A stretch of DNA of 64,000 nt from Halichoerus grypus (taxonomy: Eukaryota > Chordata > Mammalia > Carnivora > Phocidae). The notes beneath the pieces are model-generated. The model saw only the letters and a list, made by a program, of their open reading frames with translations. It did not search any database and had not been told where the DNA came from. How positions within the stretch are numbered: the stretch's first letter is position 1; each line of letters starts with the position of its first letter. The position numbers were made by a program, and so were the translations under genes. Below are positions 1 to 10,515 of the stretch, piece by piece. The stretch spans positions 3,730,001-3,794,000 of the forward strand of contig NC_135726.1 in assembly GCF_964656455.1 (NCBI RefSeq). The letters are read 5' to 3'.

Positions 1-331
1 ACGGCAGTGTCTGCCTCCACCGAGCTGATGGCATGTGCCAGGTCCGGAGCCAGGCACCAGAGGGAAGCTGATCCCCTGTGCAGAGAGGCGCCAAGGCCGG
101 CTGGTGGAGGGCCGGGTCGCCGGCGTAGTCACCCACCAGTGTGTCCTGAGCACCGGCCGCTGTGCTCGGGACTGGGACGTGGTGGCAGACCAGCCCAAGT
201 CCTTCCCTGTAGGGACAGGCCATGTGACCCTCAGGGCGCCCAGGAGAGAACCAGACAGAGCGCAGGGGCAGGGCCGGGAAGAGCTGGAAGGGATTCTGTC
301 CCCAAAGAGCACCGAGGCCTGGAGTCACCGT
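1..331. other. Unassigned GC-rich DNA
   Basis: No repeat family, splice-flanked exon or RNA gene is recognisable. Open frames on the plus strand here continue into the adjacent L1 tail, which argues against coding. Confidence 0.4.
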
Positions 332-842
332 GCCACCTGGCAATTCCACTCCCAGGAGTGCACCCGAGAGAGATGCGGACCCCTGTCCACGTAAAACCTG
401 CACGCGCCTGGGTCCCAGCAGCTCTAATTCATAACGGCCCAAAGTGGAAGCAGCTCGAATGCCCACCGATGGTGAGCGGATAAACCACAGGCGGCTTATC
501 CACCTGTGAGATACTATTCAGCCCTACAAGGAAGGAAGCAGTGACACCCCATGGCGTGGATGAGCCATGAAAATAGCCTCCCAGGTCAGAGAAGCCAGGA
601 TGAAAGGACACATGTTATGCAACCCCGTTTATCCGTGACATCCAGAAGAGGCAAACCCACAGCAACAGAGAGCCGATTTGGGGCTGTTGCGGCCGTGGCC
701 AGGGAGACGTGGGGAGTAACTGCTAAGGGTCAGGGACTTTTGGGGGTGACAGAATGTTCTAGAATGAGACACTGCACGTACATGTGCCTATTCTAACATC
801 CACTGAACTCTACACTTTAAAGGGGCGACTGTTATTAAAAAT
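332..842 (+). mobile_element. L1 3' end fragment (old L1M-type)
   Basis: The stretch follows the standard order of an L1 tail: the AGCAATTCCACTCC-like block (as GGCAATTCCACTCCCAGGAG), a GATGGTGAGCGGATAAAC-like block, the ACTATTCAGCCCTACAAGGA block, a GAGTAACTGCTAAGGGT block, GAATGTTCTAGAATGAG, and CACTGAACTCTACACTTTAA before a short A-rich end. It is 5'-truncated and diverged. No ORF2 remains. The single-copy GAGTAACTGCTAAGGGT segment is the homologue of the unit that is tandemly amplified at 36.4-37.5 kb. Confidence 0.8.
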
Positions 843-1485
843 GCACTTACGATAGCACTTACAAAATGCATACTTTCCATACGTCGGAGTGACAATGAGC
901 ACATACAGCTTTATGATCAGAGCAGTAAGACAGGCGCATGCTGGCACCCAGCCTCCAGGGCGAGGTGGTTTTGCTGGCGTGGCCGGGAAGGGTCCGGGAG
1001 CGGAGGTCCTACCCAGGCTCCCCAGGAGGCAGCATGGGCTGGCCACCCTGTCCCCGCCAGCCCAGCCGGCCGGAAGCCCTGGAGACAGCCAGCTAGTGCG
1101 GGGGGTGACCGCGAAGAGATATCCCCGAGGCTGCTTGTCTATAAACTGTCCACGGGCCCTTCGGGGGCTGGACCAAGAGGGGGCCACACGTCTGGAGGTG
1201 GGCGGGGGCTCCCCAGGGACTTCTGCCAAGCACTGTGTGGCTTCCTTGGGCAGGGACCTATAGTAAGGGGTCTGAGCTCCTTCTGAAAGAAAGGCTGCCT
1301 GCCTTCTCTCCCTGCAGTGGGCAGGGACGGGGGGCAGGGGAGGTCTCTCGAGGGGCACAGCCAAGAGCTCGGGCTGGCCTCAGGACGGTGACCGACATGA
1401 TAACACACATCAGAGAGCGTGAAGCATGTCCAGGTGGGCGCTGTCCCACAAATCCTACACACTCCCCAGCGGATGCCGCACCAGC
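843..1485. other. Unassigned DNA, AT-richer at its start
   Basis: The first 90 bases are relatively AT-rich and unique-looking; the rest is GC-rich. No gene or repeat family is supported. Confidence 0.35.
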
Positions 1486-1565
1486 CCGAGAGGAGGACTG
1501 GTACCACCCCCACTGCCCAAATGAAGAAACAGAGGCAGGGAGAGGTACCCAGGTACGTGGACCTC
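1486..1565 (-). mobile_element. MIR fragment
   Basis: The AAATGAAGAAACAGAGGCAG core followed by GGAGAGGT matches the reverse complement of the MIR 'cctca(g)tttcctcatctgtaaa' core. Only about 80 bases are recognisable. Confidence 0.45.
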
Positions 1566-3265
1566 AGCCCTACAAGCGTCAGTGGCCACGGTACCCATGG
1601 CCCCGGCCATCCGCATGGAGGTGGTCAGGGTGCTGGGCCGCGGGGGGCCATCTGTCTGCCCTCCTGCCCGGGGGGGGGCCTCCGTGGCTGCCCGGCACCT
1701 GCCTCTGGGCACAGAGCCGTGGGAAGCAGACCTGACTCAAAGTCATGCCATCAGGCTATCAGAAGAACACCGTCTCCACAGCTACAATCGCTTCTACCCA
1801 CAGGACGACCCTTCTGACACCAAAGGATGTGGCTTTTCCACGCCAATCACCCACTGTGCAGCTCTGCAGACACGGGACATGGACTGGGTGCCCTGTGGTT
1901 TCCTTCAGCGCCAACAGTGCCGACCGGGGTCAGCGCAGAGCCGCCAAGGAGCGGCTCAGCCCCACGTGAGTACCTCTGCTCCAGGCGCCCGTGTGAGGCT
2001 TCTGGTCCCCATGCCTCTGCCCGACCGGACACTAGAAACTGGGGGTTCCCGTGACCCCCACTGCGGATTCGCTACTTTGCTAGAGGGGCTCACAGAATCC
2101 AGGGAGACAAGACTTGCCAGTACTGGTTTCTTGTCAGGGGCACAACTCAGGGACGGCCGCGTGGAAGACCCACGGAGTCCCGCAGGAGCCCCGCTCAGCC
2201 CCGGGCCCTGAGAGCCGGCCTGGACACCTGCCTGTCCCACGCGGTGGCAGAGAGCCCAGCGCTCTGCTCTGAAGAGCGGTCGTGTCACTGAGTGACTGGC
2301 GCTGTTTGCTCCCCAGCTCCGCATCTCGGTCTCCCAGTCCCAAAAGCGGGCTAACGCTGTCCTCCACTGGGGGCTGCTAGGCCTTCATGAGGCCCATCAC
2401 AGGCTGGCCCCCGGCCTGGGCACAGCACCTGGCAAGAGCTACGTCAGACCCCCGGTGACCTCACGTCACTGGGCCCCATGCCTCCTTCCGTGAGGCCACA
2501 GGAAGGCTCTAAAGAGGGGGGTTCCCTGCTGCCCCATGGGACCTAGAGGAGGAGCCCAGTGTGGGTGGGCTGGGCCCGGATCCTCCCTCTAGCAGCTTTG
2601 CTCCTTTTGACTGGGTATTTGGGCTACTGGGTACAATGAGATCTAAACAAACGTCACTGTCGCTTACAAAGCCATCAGGCCTGGCTAAGGCAGGATTGCT
2701 CACGGGGCCTCCAGCTGGCTGGGCAAAACAGGGTTTGTTAATTTGGAAAGGGAAGAGTCTTGGGCATGAAGGACTTCAGGCATGGCTGGATCCAGAGGCT
2801 CAAAAGCATCACCCATGTCTGTGTCTGTTTCTCCCTGTCCCCCCAGCCCTGAGTTCTTCGGCACTGCCCTTGCTCTTGGCCATGCAATGCCTCCTTGAGC
2901 ACTAACCGGAGGGGGCGCTAAGTGCCCAGTGCCCACCAGGCTGGTCCAATCCAACCACCCCTAGCATGGAGCCTGTGCCTTCTAGGATCCTCGACCCAGG
3001 GCCTGGCCTACCCTCCCCAAGGGAAGAGTTCCCATGCACCAGACACCTTCAGAGCAGTCTTGATGGGGCAGACAGCACCAGCCAGAGCCGCCTCTCCCTG
3101 CTTGGTTCCAGCTGAGATAAGGTTCCCAAAGGACTAATGCGGCTGTGTAAATATTAGATACTTCTGTCTCCTTCGAGACCAGTTACACAGAGCATGGCGG
3201 TTCCCCCAGGACTCTGCCTTCTACTTACTGTATCATCATTAACAGCCTATTAGGTAACAACTGCT
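1566..3265. other. Unassigned GC-rich DNA
   Basis: No exon or clear repeat was identified in 1.7 kb. The region near 2070-2120 (CTAGAGGGGCTCACAGAATC) resembles a motif found in old LTR-type repeats, but the match is too short to assign. Overlapping open frames occur in several frames of both strands, which is expected at this GC content. Confidence 0.35.
2903..2925 (-). promoter_or_regulatory. Possible CTCF-like core
   Basis: The plus strand reads ACCGGAGGGGGCGCTAAG. The AGGGGGCGCT part equals the most conserved part of the CTCF consensus, while the upstream CCA part is not well matched. Weak, motif-only call. Confidence 0.25.
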
Positions 3266-4076
3266 TGGAGAGTGAAAGAGAGAGAGGAAGAGAAGGAGGG
3301 AGGGGGAGAAAGAGAGAGAGAGGAGAGGGGGGGGGAGGGAGTAGAGGGAGGAGGGAGGGAGGAGGGAGGGAGGGGGAGAAAGAGAGAGGAGAGGAGAGAG
3401 GAGGAGAAAGAGAGGAGAGAAGGGGGAGGGAATGGAGGGAGGAGGGGGGAGAAAGAGAGAGAGAGGTGAGAAAGAGGGAGGGGGAGGGAAGAAGGAGGGA
3501 GAGGAAGGAGGAGGGAGGGAGAGGAAAGAGGAGGGAGGGAGAGAAGGAGGGAGGGGGAGAAAGAGAGGAGAGAAGGGGGAGGGAGTGGAGGGAGGAGGGA
3601 GGGAGGGGGAGAAAGAGAGAGGAGAGAAGGAGGAAGGGGAGAGAGGGGGAAGGAGAGGAGGGAAGAGGGAGGGAGGGGGAGAAAGAGATAGAGGAGAGAA
3701 GGAGGAAGGGGAGGGAGGGGAAGGGAGGAGGGAGACGGTGAGGGAGAGGGTGAGAGAGAGGGAGAGAGAGGGAGAGGGGGGAAGGAGAGGGGGTAAGAGA
3801 GAGGAGGGCAGATAGAAAAAGGGAAAGAAACAAAAGGAGAGAAAGAGACAGTGAGGATGCCAGAGACACAGAAACACAGAGGGAAAGACAGGGAGAGTGG
3901 GAAGACAGAGGACAGGTAGAAAGAACAGTGGGAGAGAGGCAGGGAGGGAGCTAAGGGCAGAAGGAGGGAGAAGGGGAGGAGTGGGAGGAGGAGGGGGAAT
4001 AGGGAAAAGGGGGGGTGGGAGGCGGAAGTGAGGAGGAGGAGGAGGAGGAGGAGTGGGGGGAAGGAAGGGAGGAAGC
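3266..4076 (+). repeat. Polypurine (GA/GGA)-rich low-complexity tract
   Basis: About 800 bases of almost uninterrupted purine on the plus strand, built from GAGA, GGGA and GGAGGG words with rare T or C interruptions. The tail holds a short pure (GGA) run near 4032-4052. Internal near-repeats such as GGGAGGGGGAGAAAGAGAG recur many times. The long Ser/Pro/Leu-only frames on the minus strand and Glu/Arg/Gly-only frames on the plus strand are products of this composition. The mirror-symmetric purine content could form triplex (H-DNA) structures. Confidence 0.95.
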
Positions 4077-4540
4077 AGCTGTGAGCTCTGTAAGGAGGCG
4101 CAGCTCGGGCTGGCCCACCCGGGGCCCCTGCAGGATGTGCAGCCCGAGCACCCCCTCCTGGTCTGCCTGCCCCCGCAGGCTCGTAGGCAGGCAGGCAGGG
4201 CCAGGTGGGGGGCACCAGGCAGGCCACAAGAAAGCCCTTCTAGGGGTGGAACTGCTCCCACCAGACCTTAACCCCACGGCACTGAGTGATCTGTCCCCCA
4301 AGGATTCCCACAGCAGCAAGATGAGCACTGTCACCCAGAGGAGCCCAGGACCTTTCTGCAGGAAGGTCTCCAGACACGCAGTGGCTGCCCGGCACCATTC
4401 GGAAGAGAGAGTGGGGAGGGAGGGGTCGGTATGTCCAGGGCAGTTACAGACCCCCCCCCCCCCGCATGCCTGCCAGGTGCCCAGCCCCTCCCCACCTCCC
4501 ATCTTTGAGTCTGGGAACAGCCTCCCGGAGCAACAACGAT
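4077..4540. other. Unassigned GC-rich DNA
   Basis: Begins directly after the purine tract. It contains a C15 homopolymer-like run near 4450-4463 and GGCAGGCAGGCAGGG near 4190. No gene evidence. Confidence 0.35.
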
Positions 4541-4655
4541 GGGCTCCACTCAGAGGCTGAGTGACTAGCCTGCCTGAGGCCACCCGGCCAGGGAGACCCA
4601 CACTGGGGCTCAAACCAGTGACCCAAGGTCAGGGCCATGCTCCTGAACCTGGCCA
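4541..4655 (-). mobile_element. MIR fragment
   Basis: Shows the reverse-oriented MIR end: ACTCAGAGGCTGAGTGACT, then CCTGAGGCCACCCGGCCAG (the 'aaggtcacacagc' block), then GGGGCTCAAACCAGTGACC and CATGCTCCTGAACC, the tRNA-side end. Confidence 0.6.
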
Positions 4656-4934
4656 GGAGCAGGAAGTCCTCTGCTGGAGCTGCAGGAACACAGCCCCCTG
4701 GGGGTGAGGGCTTGAGCGGGGTCCCCAGAGGAGGAGGAGGGCAGAGAAGCCGCTGTGTGGTCAGCCAAGACTGGGAGCCCTCTGGTGAGTGTGACAGGGT
4801 CCCCCTTGCAGGATGCCTCTCCCGAACAAAGCCAGCCCCGGGGGATCCCACTGCTTCTGAGCTGAGGTCCCATCTGCCCCAAGTCCGGGCCTCTCAGAAC
4901 TGCTGCGAGCTCACCATCCATTGTCCATGTGTCT

Positions 4935-5060
4935 GTCCATCCAACCAAACCACAAATATTTCCTGGGCACATGCTACCCACCAGGTGCTTGTCGAGGCAC
5001 CGGGGACAGCATGAACGGCAGACACAGACCCGCCTACCCAGAGCCAAGGACACCTGTGGT
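4935..5060 (-). mobile_element. L2 3' end fragment
   Basis: ACAAATATTTCCTGGGCACA then CTACCCACCAGGTGCTTGTC and GGCACCGGGGACAGCATGAA follow the reverse complement of the L2 terminus (ataaatatttgtt ... tgcctggcacatagtagg ... ctgtatccccag). Confidence 0.55.
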
Positions 5061-5589
5061 CAGAGACCAGTGCAAGAAACCACGTGGTCAGGGAGGCCTT
5101 GGTGACCGCATGAAGGAACAGCATTCGGGCAGAGGGAAAGGAAAGCGCACAGGCCGACGTGGGAACTCACGCAGCCTGTGTGAGAAGCGGGAGGAAGCTG
5201 GGGGTGCCTGGGGGGGCGGAAGGTGCTGCTCATCTCTGGAGAAAGTCCCAGGGCCCTGGGGGGGACGATTTGGAATTTCCTCCCTTCCCAGGACACTGGG
5301 AAGCTGCCTCAGGGCCCTTGCAGAGGGTGACCCAACCGGGCCCCTCTACAAAGCTGCCTGGGGCTGCGTGTGCGGGCACCCCAGTCACGGCTCCGGGAAG
5401 GAGAGCTGACCCCCACACCGCCCCCACCCCCTTCAGCGTTCACAAGTGGTGACACATGCCCCCCACCCAGGTCTGCTCCCCAGAGAGGGCTCTTTCATCA
5501 CTTCCAGGCTGCCCGTCCCCCACCCCAGCTTCCCTTCCAGGCCCAGGGAGGTCTGGCGGGGTGGGCCTGGTGCCCCAGAGCCCCCGCCA
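5061..5589. other. Unassigned GC-rich DNA
   Basis: No repeat family or exon recognised. Confidence 0.35.
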
Positions 5590-5594
5590 GGATT

Positions 5595-5712
5595 TCGGGC
5601 TCCCTGGCCCTGCAAAGCATTTTATTTTTCCTCCTCTGGGGCTGGGAATAATTAGGTGACCAGGAACATAAATCACAGCCTGGCCCTGTGCATCTGCTAA
5701 TCACATCTGAGG
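5595..5712. promoter_or_regulatory. Putative conserved noncoding element
   Basis: An AT-richer island in GC-rich DNA. It carries clustered transcription-factor-like words: GCATTTTATTTTTCC, GGAATAATTAGGTGACC (homeodomain-like TAATTA), CATAAATCACAG and GCTAATCACATCTG. It is not a recognisable repeat. The enhancer role is inference. Confidence 0.35.
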
Positions 5713-5799
5713 GTGGGTAAGGCAGGGGCGGCCTGCAGGGGGGTCCACACTCCCCACGGCCGCCACGCTCTCAGCGAGAGCAGGGAGCTCCAAGGTACC

Positions 5800-5902
5800 C
5801 CAAACACACACTCATACGGACACGCAGGCATCACACCCCACATCCACACACACACCCCCACACACGCTCACTCCTACCCCACAGGCACACACCCATCCCC
5901 CT
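5800..5902 (+). repeat. CA-rich low-complexity stretch
   Basis: Imperfect ACAC, CACACCCC and CATCACAC words dominate about 100 bases. There is no pure run longer than a few units. Confidence 0.75.
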
Positions 5903-5931
5903 CGTGAGCAATGGGGAACCTGCAGGTTTGG

Positions 5932-5952
5932 GGCTTTGGCGCCACCTAGGGC
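5932..5952 (-). promoter_or_regulatory. Possible CTCF-like core
   Basis: TTTGGCGCCACCTAGGGC resembles the reverse complement of the CTCF core (GCGCCACCTAGTGG type). Motif-only and weak. Confidence 0.25.
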
Positions 5953-6044
5953 CCATCCCCTGGAACTGCCAGACCGGCTGACCCCAAGGCAGCGCCCCCA
6001 CCCCCCACCTCCCGCCGCAGCCAGAAGAAACTTCTTCCTACTAA

Positions 6045-6235
6045 AGACCCCAACCCGTATCAGTTCTGGTACACACCCATATAAAAAGCACTGAATTAAC
6101 TGATAGTGGGAGGGAGTGGTAAGGGCTATTTTAAGAATTAAATATTTTAAAAATTTAACGTAACTGCTTTCAAGTCAAGAGTAAGGCATGTAACTTTCTC
6201 TCAATAAATCCCACCAAAAGCGTCAAACAGGGATC
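6045..6235. promoter_or_regulatory. AT-rich putative conserved noncoding element
   Basis: Distinctly AT-rich and unique-looking in a GC-rich setting. It includes CCATATAAAAAGCACTG, GAATTAACTGATAG, TTAAGAATTAAATATTTTAA, GCTTTCAAGTCAAGAG and CTCAATAAATCCCACC. No repeat family fits. The CCATATAAAAAG word looks TATA-like, but no transcript is visible downstream. Confidence 0.35.
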
Positions 6236-6318
6236 AGTTTTGAAGCCCCTTCTCCAACAGTAACGGGGTGGGCTGCCTACCATGGCTGTGATGGGAAGCT
6301 TCCTTTTTTTAAAATACA

Positions 6319-6506
6319 TTTTTTTTTAAAGATTTTTATTTATTCGAGAGAGAGAGAGAGCACGCGCACAAGCAGGGGGAGAGGCAGAGGGAGAAGCAGG
6401 CTTCCCGCTGAGCAGGGAGCCTGATGTGGGACTCGATCTCAGGACTCGGGGATCACGACCTGAGCTGAAGGCAGACGCTTAACTGACTGAGCCACCCAGG
6501 TGCCCC
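6319..6506 (-). mobile_element. CAN-SINE (SINEC, lysine-tRNA-derived)
   Basis: Reverse-oriented full element: an oligo-T start, AAAGATTTTTATTTATTCGA, the GA-rich complement of the CT domain, GCTTCCCGCTGAGCAGGGAG, GGATCACGACCTGAGCTGAA and the terminal GAGCCACCCAGGTGCCCC. The tRNA-related A and B boxes are readable, so the copy is moderately young. Target-site duplications are not obvious. Confidence 0.95.
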
Positions 6507-7115
6507 CAAAGTCCATGCACTTTGAAACAAAACTGTCCCCCCACCTTCTGTCCCACTTTCCCCTCCTGCTTCCAGGCAGAGCAATGGGGTCCGAGAGGTG
6601 CCCTCTCCTCAAGGCTGACTGTCCTCATGCTATCCAGCCATGGGGCTCCTCTCCGTGTGCCCCGTGCCTCAGTTTACTCTTCACACACACTGCAGCCCCA
6701 CACACACCCGACCCTTTAGCTTTCCCCTCTCCAGGCTGGACTCCCTGCGGCCCTTCCTTACAAGCTCCGTCCAGCAGATGCCTGGCCACAGGTGACCTGG
6801 CAGCAACAGGACCCAGTGCAGCAAACAGCCCCATCAGTGCCACGCAGCTCGAGGGCGAGGCAGCCCGCACGCACCTGTCCCCGGAGACTTCCTGGGGCCT
6901 CCCTCCTCTGCCAACGAGGGATGAACAGATGTGCCACCCCAAGGGAAAATCGACCCGGAGAAAGCCACCCCTGCATTTCTGGCCTTTGAACCAGCAGTAA
7001 ACAGTTCCCTAGCTCTTGGGAACATTTCTTCTCACGCCAAAAGGCTTTTTAAAATGTTAAATATCGAGACACACGGTTTTAAATGGTCGAACAGCGTAGC
7101 ACGCTGCACAGCTAA
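6507..7115. other. Unassigned GC-rich DNA with one AT-richer patch
   Basis: Nothing is recognisable apart from the AT-richer patch 7020-7085 (GGCTTTTTAAAATGTTAAAT). No exon is supported. Confidence 0.35.
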
Positions 7116-7119
7116 AGGG

Positions 7120-7252
7120 AGGGGCCCTAGGGCTTCCAGGAGTGGCCAGTGTCCACACTTTGCTGCGCACGGTCACCTGGGGAACTTTACAAGTTATGAG
7201 CTGAGCCCAGGCCTCACCCCAGACCAATCAAATCAGAAGGCCTAGACAGTTT
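7120..7252 (+). mobile_element. MER5-type hAT-Charlie nonautonomous fragment
   Basis: GGTCACCTGGGGAACTTTAC, then GCCCAGGCCTCACCCCAGAC, then AATCAAATCAGAAGGCCTAG follow the MER5A order (atcacctgg...gggccccaccccagag...tctgattcagtaggtct). Confidence 0.5.
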
Positions 7253-8635
7253 TCTAAGGGGCAGCCAGGGTGGGGGGACACTGCCGAGACCTCCCGCTCC
7301 TGGAGCCCCCTTCCCGGAGCGCTGGCTGGGGCTATGGGCACGGGTCTCCCCCCACTTGCCATCCCACTGCCACAGCCCCCACGCCCCATGACCGGCAGGC
7401 CACCAGGGACATCTCCGGGCCTATTTCGCATCTGTAAAACGCCAGGGACAGCGCCGTCCTTCCTAGGCTGCTGTGGGTTTCAAATTAGGAGGTGTGTGTA
7501 GAGGTTGGCGCGGGGCTCACCACCCAGATGGTGGTGCCCAGGTCAGCCTGCTGTCACCTTCACCATGAGGACACGGTACCACACTGCAGAGCAGAGCAGG
7601 ACCAGGACCCACGCACAGCCCTGGTGCCGGCTCAGCCCGAGGCCCCATCTGCTCCCAGCCCAGCAGCCACGGGTGCCTGCATGCTGAACACACGCAGGGT
7701 GTCACCGCGGAAGACCTGGCCGCCCAGCCCCCCTGGTTCCTTCCGATGGCATCCTTCCGACGGCCAAGGCCTGTGTGCAGAGCCACGTCCAGCAGGGGGC
7801 ACCCCCGAGGGCTGCGGGATCCTGGAGGGGGAGGAGGGGCCGGAGGGCAGCCAGGGAGAGGAGGAGGACATTTGGAGGGAAGAGGAAGGCATTCAACTCG
7901 TCCTCGGTGCCAGGAAATCTGCGGGCACTCCGCAGCATGCGGTTCTGAGATGCAGGCAGCATGGCGGCCGCAGGAGTGGCCAGGACGGGGGCTGTGCTGG
8001 GGGCAGTGGGCGGCGGAAGGGGACCTGACTGACCTGGGGCTGCAGACAGCAGCTGGGAGAGGCGAGCGGCCTTCCAGGGGCTGGCTCCCTCCCAAGCAGC
8101 CGCCACAAAGGATGGGCAGGCTGCCCGGGCCAGGCCAGGAGGCGCCTGGGGAGGGTGCCATAAGGAGGGCCTGGACCATCCTTAGTCCTAAAGTAAGGGC
8201 GGGGGATAGAGCGGGGAGAAAGAATCCTTTGGGGCCTGGCTGCGAGCCCCACCACCTCCAGGAAGACCTCCCTGACTATCTTTGCAGGGCTCGGTACTTA
8301 AAGCGAAGGGTTCTGGATTCTTGCAGACCTCAGCTTGAACCCTTGTTCTGGCATATTCCTCAATGGCGGCACTGGGGGTGGGGTGGGGCGGTGCACATCA
8401 GGTAAAAGACACACTTCTTTCCGAGACTCATTGACGAACCCTCCCCAGTGGTGCGTGGTAAATGCCGAACAACCAGCTTCCTGAAACCACAAAAGCAAAA
8501 CCAAAAAACAGCTCTGATTTGTAGCATCTGCTTATTTCCACGGTATAAATACTCCCAGGGCGGCTGATTTCAAGCTCCCGACGGGACGTCACTCAGTGTG
8601 GCTGCTGGCCTGGGGCTCCTGTGCGGAATCCTCCA
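7253..8635. other. Unassigned GC-rich DNA
   Basis: About 1.4 kb without a recognised repeat or exon. Open frames overlap on both strands and show no splice-flanked conserved-looking peptide. A CTCF-like site is listed separately. Confidence 0.35.
7785..7806 (+). promoter_or_regulatory. Candidate CTCF site
   Basis: CGTCCAGCAGGGGGCACCCC matches the CTCF core CCAGCAGGGGGCGC at all but one or two positions (A for G near the end). This is the best single-copy CTCF-like word I noticed. Binding is not shown. Confidence 0.4.
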
Positions 8636-8778
8636 GCACCCGTGCCGTGGAAACCGGGAGCCCCGCCTGACTGATGCAGACCAGGCTCAGAGAGGGGAGG
8701 CCACGAGTCCAAGGTCCACAGCTGGAGAGTGTCAGAGCCAGGTTCAAAGCCTGGTCTGTCTCCGAAGCAGAGAGCAAG
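8630..8778 (-). mobile_element. MIR fragment
   Basis: Contains CCAGGCTCAGAGAGGGGAGG, then GTCCAAGGTCCACAGCTGGA, then CAGAGCCAGGTTCAAAGCCT, which is the reverse MIR order with the tRNA-side end at the right. Confidence 0.7.
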
Positions 8779-8882
8779 TCTGATGACAGGCACCGGGGGA
8801 GGACGGGAACCTGCCTCCTCACGCATCCTGAGCTGGACTGAGGGCCGACAGGTGACAGCTGTGTATTCGGAAGGCACTTTCC

Positions 8883-9110
8883 CAGGCACCTGGGTGGCTC
8901 AGTCGGTTAAGCGACTGACTCCTGATTTCAGCTCAGGTCATGATCTCAGGGTGGTGGGATGGAGCCCCAGGTCGGGCTCCGGGCTCAGCCCAGAGTCTGC
9001 TTGAGATTCTCTCTCTCCCTCTGCCCTCCCCCCTGCTCGCACGCACGCGCATACGCGCTCTCTCTCTCTCTCTCTCTCTCGAAAAATTTAAATAAAAATT
9101 TTTAAAAAAA
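8883..9110 (+). mobile_element. CAN-SINE (SINEC)
   Basis: Starts GGCACCTGGGTGGCTCAGTC, then GTTAAGCGACTGACTCC, GCTCAGGTCATGATCTCAGG, and GAGTCTGCTTGAGATTCTCT, a (CT)n stretch near 9057-9080 and an A-rich end. Imperfect flanking duplication: AAGGCACTTTCC at 8871 and AAAGCACTTTTC at about 9108. The middle is the older 'ggtggtggga' type rather than the younger 'tccctgctcagc' type. Confidence 0.95.
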
Positions 9111-9314
9111 GCACTTTTCAAAAGTGAGCCAGGATGGTCAAAAGTAGGGTCAGAGTATCTCATCTGCCATCCGTGTGGATGCCGCAAGGACCCGGCCCGC
9201 ACCAACAGGAACAGTGTGGGATTCCTACGGGGAAGGCACCACCGGGCCAGTTCCTGTTGCGGGGGCGGGGGCGGGGGGGGTGCAGAAAACACCCCGGAGG
9301 CCACACATGTGGCC

Positions 9315-9500
9315 AGAACAGTGACCACAGCTGAGCACTGTGCTTGTGTTGACTTATTCACTCCTTCCCAAGACCCTGTGAGGGCAACACCAGCGTCCTC
9401 ACTTCACAGATGAGGAAATTGAGGCTCAGAGAGATTCGATGATTTGCAAAAAGCCCCCCAGCTAACTGAGCAGAGGTGCCATGGGCCTGCAGACTTAATT
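9315..9500 (-). mobile_element. MIR element
   Basis: TCACTTCACAGATGAGGAAA, TTGAGGCTCAGAGAGATTCG and CCCAGCTAACTGAGCAGAGG give a clear reverse MIR core, with the 3' end side (CTGAGCACTGTGCTTGTGTT) upstream. Confidence 0.85.
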
Positions 9501-10345
9501 CTCCCAGGCCCTCCAGCCTGTCCGCCCCCCAGATCACAGACTTCCGCACACAGCTCAACGCCCCGCCTGGTGCTTCAGTATGGACAGATGCACGCTGTCA
9601 CCAGCAGTGTGAGACACAGAACATTCCCAGCCTTCCGGGGCTCCTTGGGTCCCTTCCCAATTGCCAGGCCTCACTGCTGGCCCAAGCGGCTGGTTTGCCC
9701 GTCCTGGCATCCCACGGAACACATTCTAGTGTACAGATTCTTGACCCCACCGCTTTCCAGCCTGGAGGCCCCTCACTTTGGGATGTGGGATCCTCAGGAG
9801 TCCCACGTGGGATTTCAGGACCCAGCACAGGGTACCCACGGTGAAGAATGTCTATCTGCTGATCCACAACAGATGGCAAAATCACAGACTCTGGGTGACC
9901 ACCCCCCCCCAACACTGTCTGGAGGGGGACGGAGCTATCCAGAAGGAACCCTCCTGGCTCTATCCCTCCTACCGCTCTTGGCCTCAGCTTCTTCTCTTGC
10001 ACAGAGGTCACAAGCTCCCTGGAGAGCTGCAGCCAGGGTTCAACGGCAGAGTATCTGGCCCTGAAGATACGGGGGCTGCTGGGAAGGTCTGCACCTGAGC
10101 CCCAGCTCAAAGAGAGGCTCAAGGGAGGGGGAAGGGCTGGTGGGAAATCTCAGAGTGCGCCCCCATGTCCCTTCTAGCGGCCCCTCCAGCATCCCCTTAT
10201 CTGCCCTCCTGCACCGCCTCATCCAAGCTGTCCGAGGAGGGCATTTCTGCCTGCTTTTGCTCACACCCTTGGCCTTGCTCAGTGTCCATCTGTCCCCACG
10301 GAGGCAGCCACCTTGCTTCCCTTCTCCATACGTGGTCATGGTGGT
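9501..10345. other. Unassigned GC-rich DNA
   Basis: No repeat or exon recognised. A C10 run lies near 9900. Confidence 0.35.
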
Positions 10346-10349
10346 CTTT

Positions 10350-10515
10350 CACACGCCCAGCTCTGGCCATGGCACTCTCCTGGCTGCCCTCCAATGCTTC
10401 CCCTGATGTTGACACGAGGGCCACACTGCCTTCCCCAGGTGGGGCCCTGCAGGGAGGGTCTTGCCTGCTGGGCACATAGTAGGTGCTCCTTAGGTGTCTG
10501 TGGGACTGACTGACT
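10350..10515 (+). mobile_element. L2 3' end fragment
   Basis: GGCTGCCCTCCAATGCTTCC is followed by GGGCACATAGTAGGTGCTCC and a GACTGACTGACTGACTG run. The CACATAGTAGGTGCTC word is the diagnostic L2 terminus. Confidence 0.6.

Noticed and set aside
3225..4261. 214-340-codon Ser/Pro/Leu frames on the minus strand and Glu/Arg/Gly frames on the plus strand
   Set aside because: Pure translation of the polypurine/polypyrimidine tract.
8883..9110. tRNA gene
   Set aside because: The tRNA-like boxes here and in the other SINEs belong to CAN-SINEs; no cloverleaf with a complete acceptor stem outside SINEs was seen.
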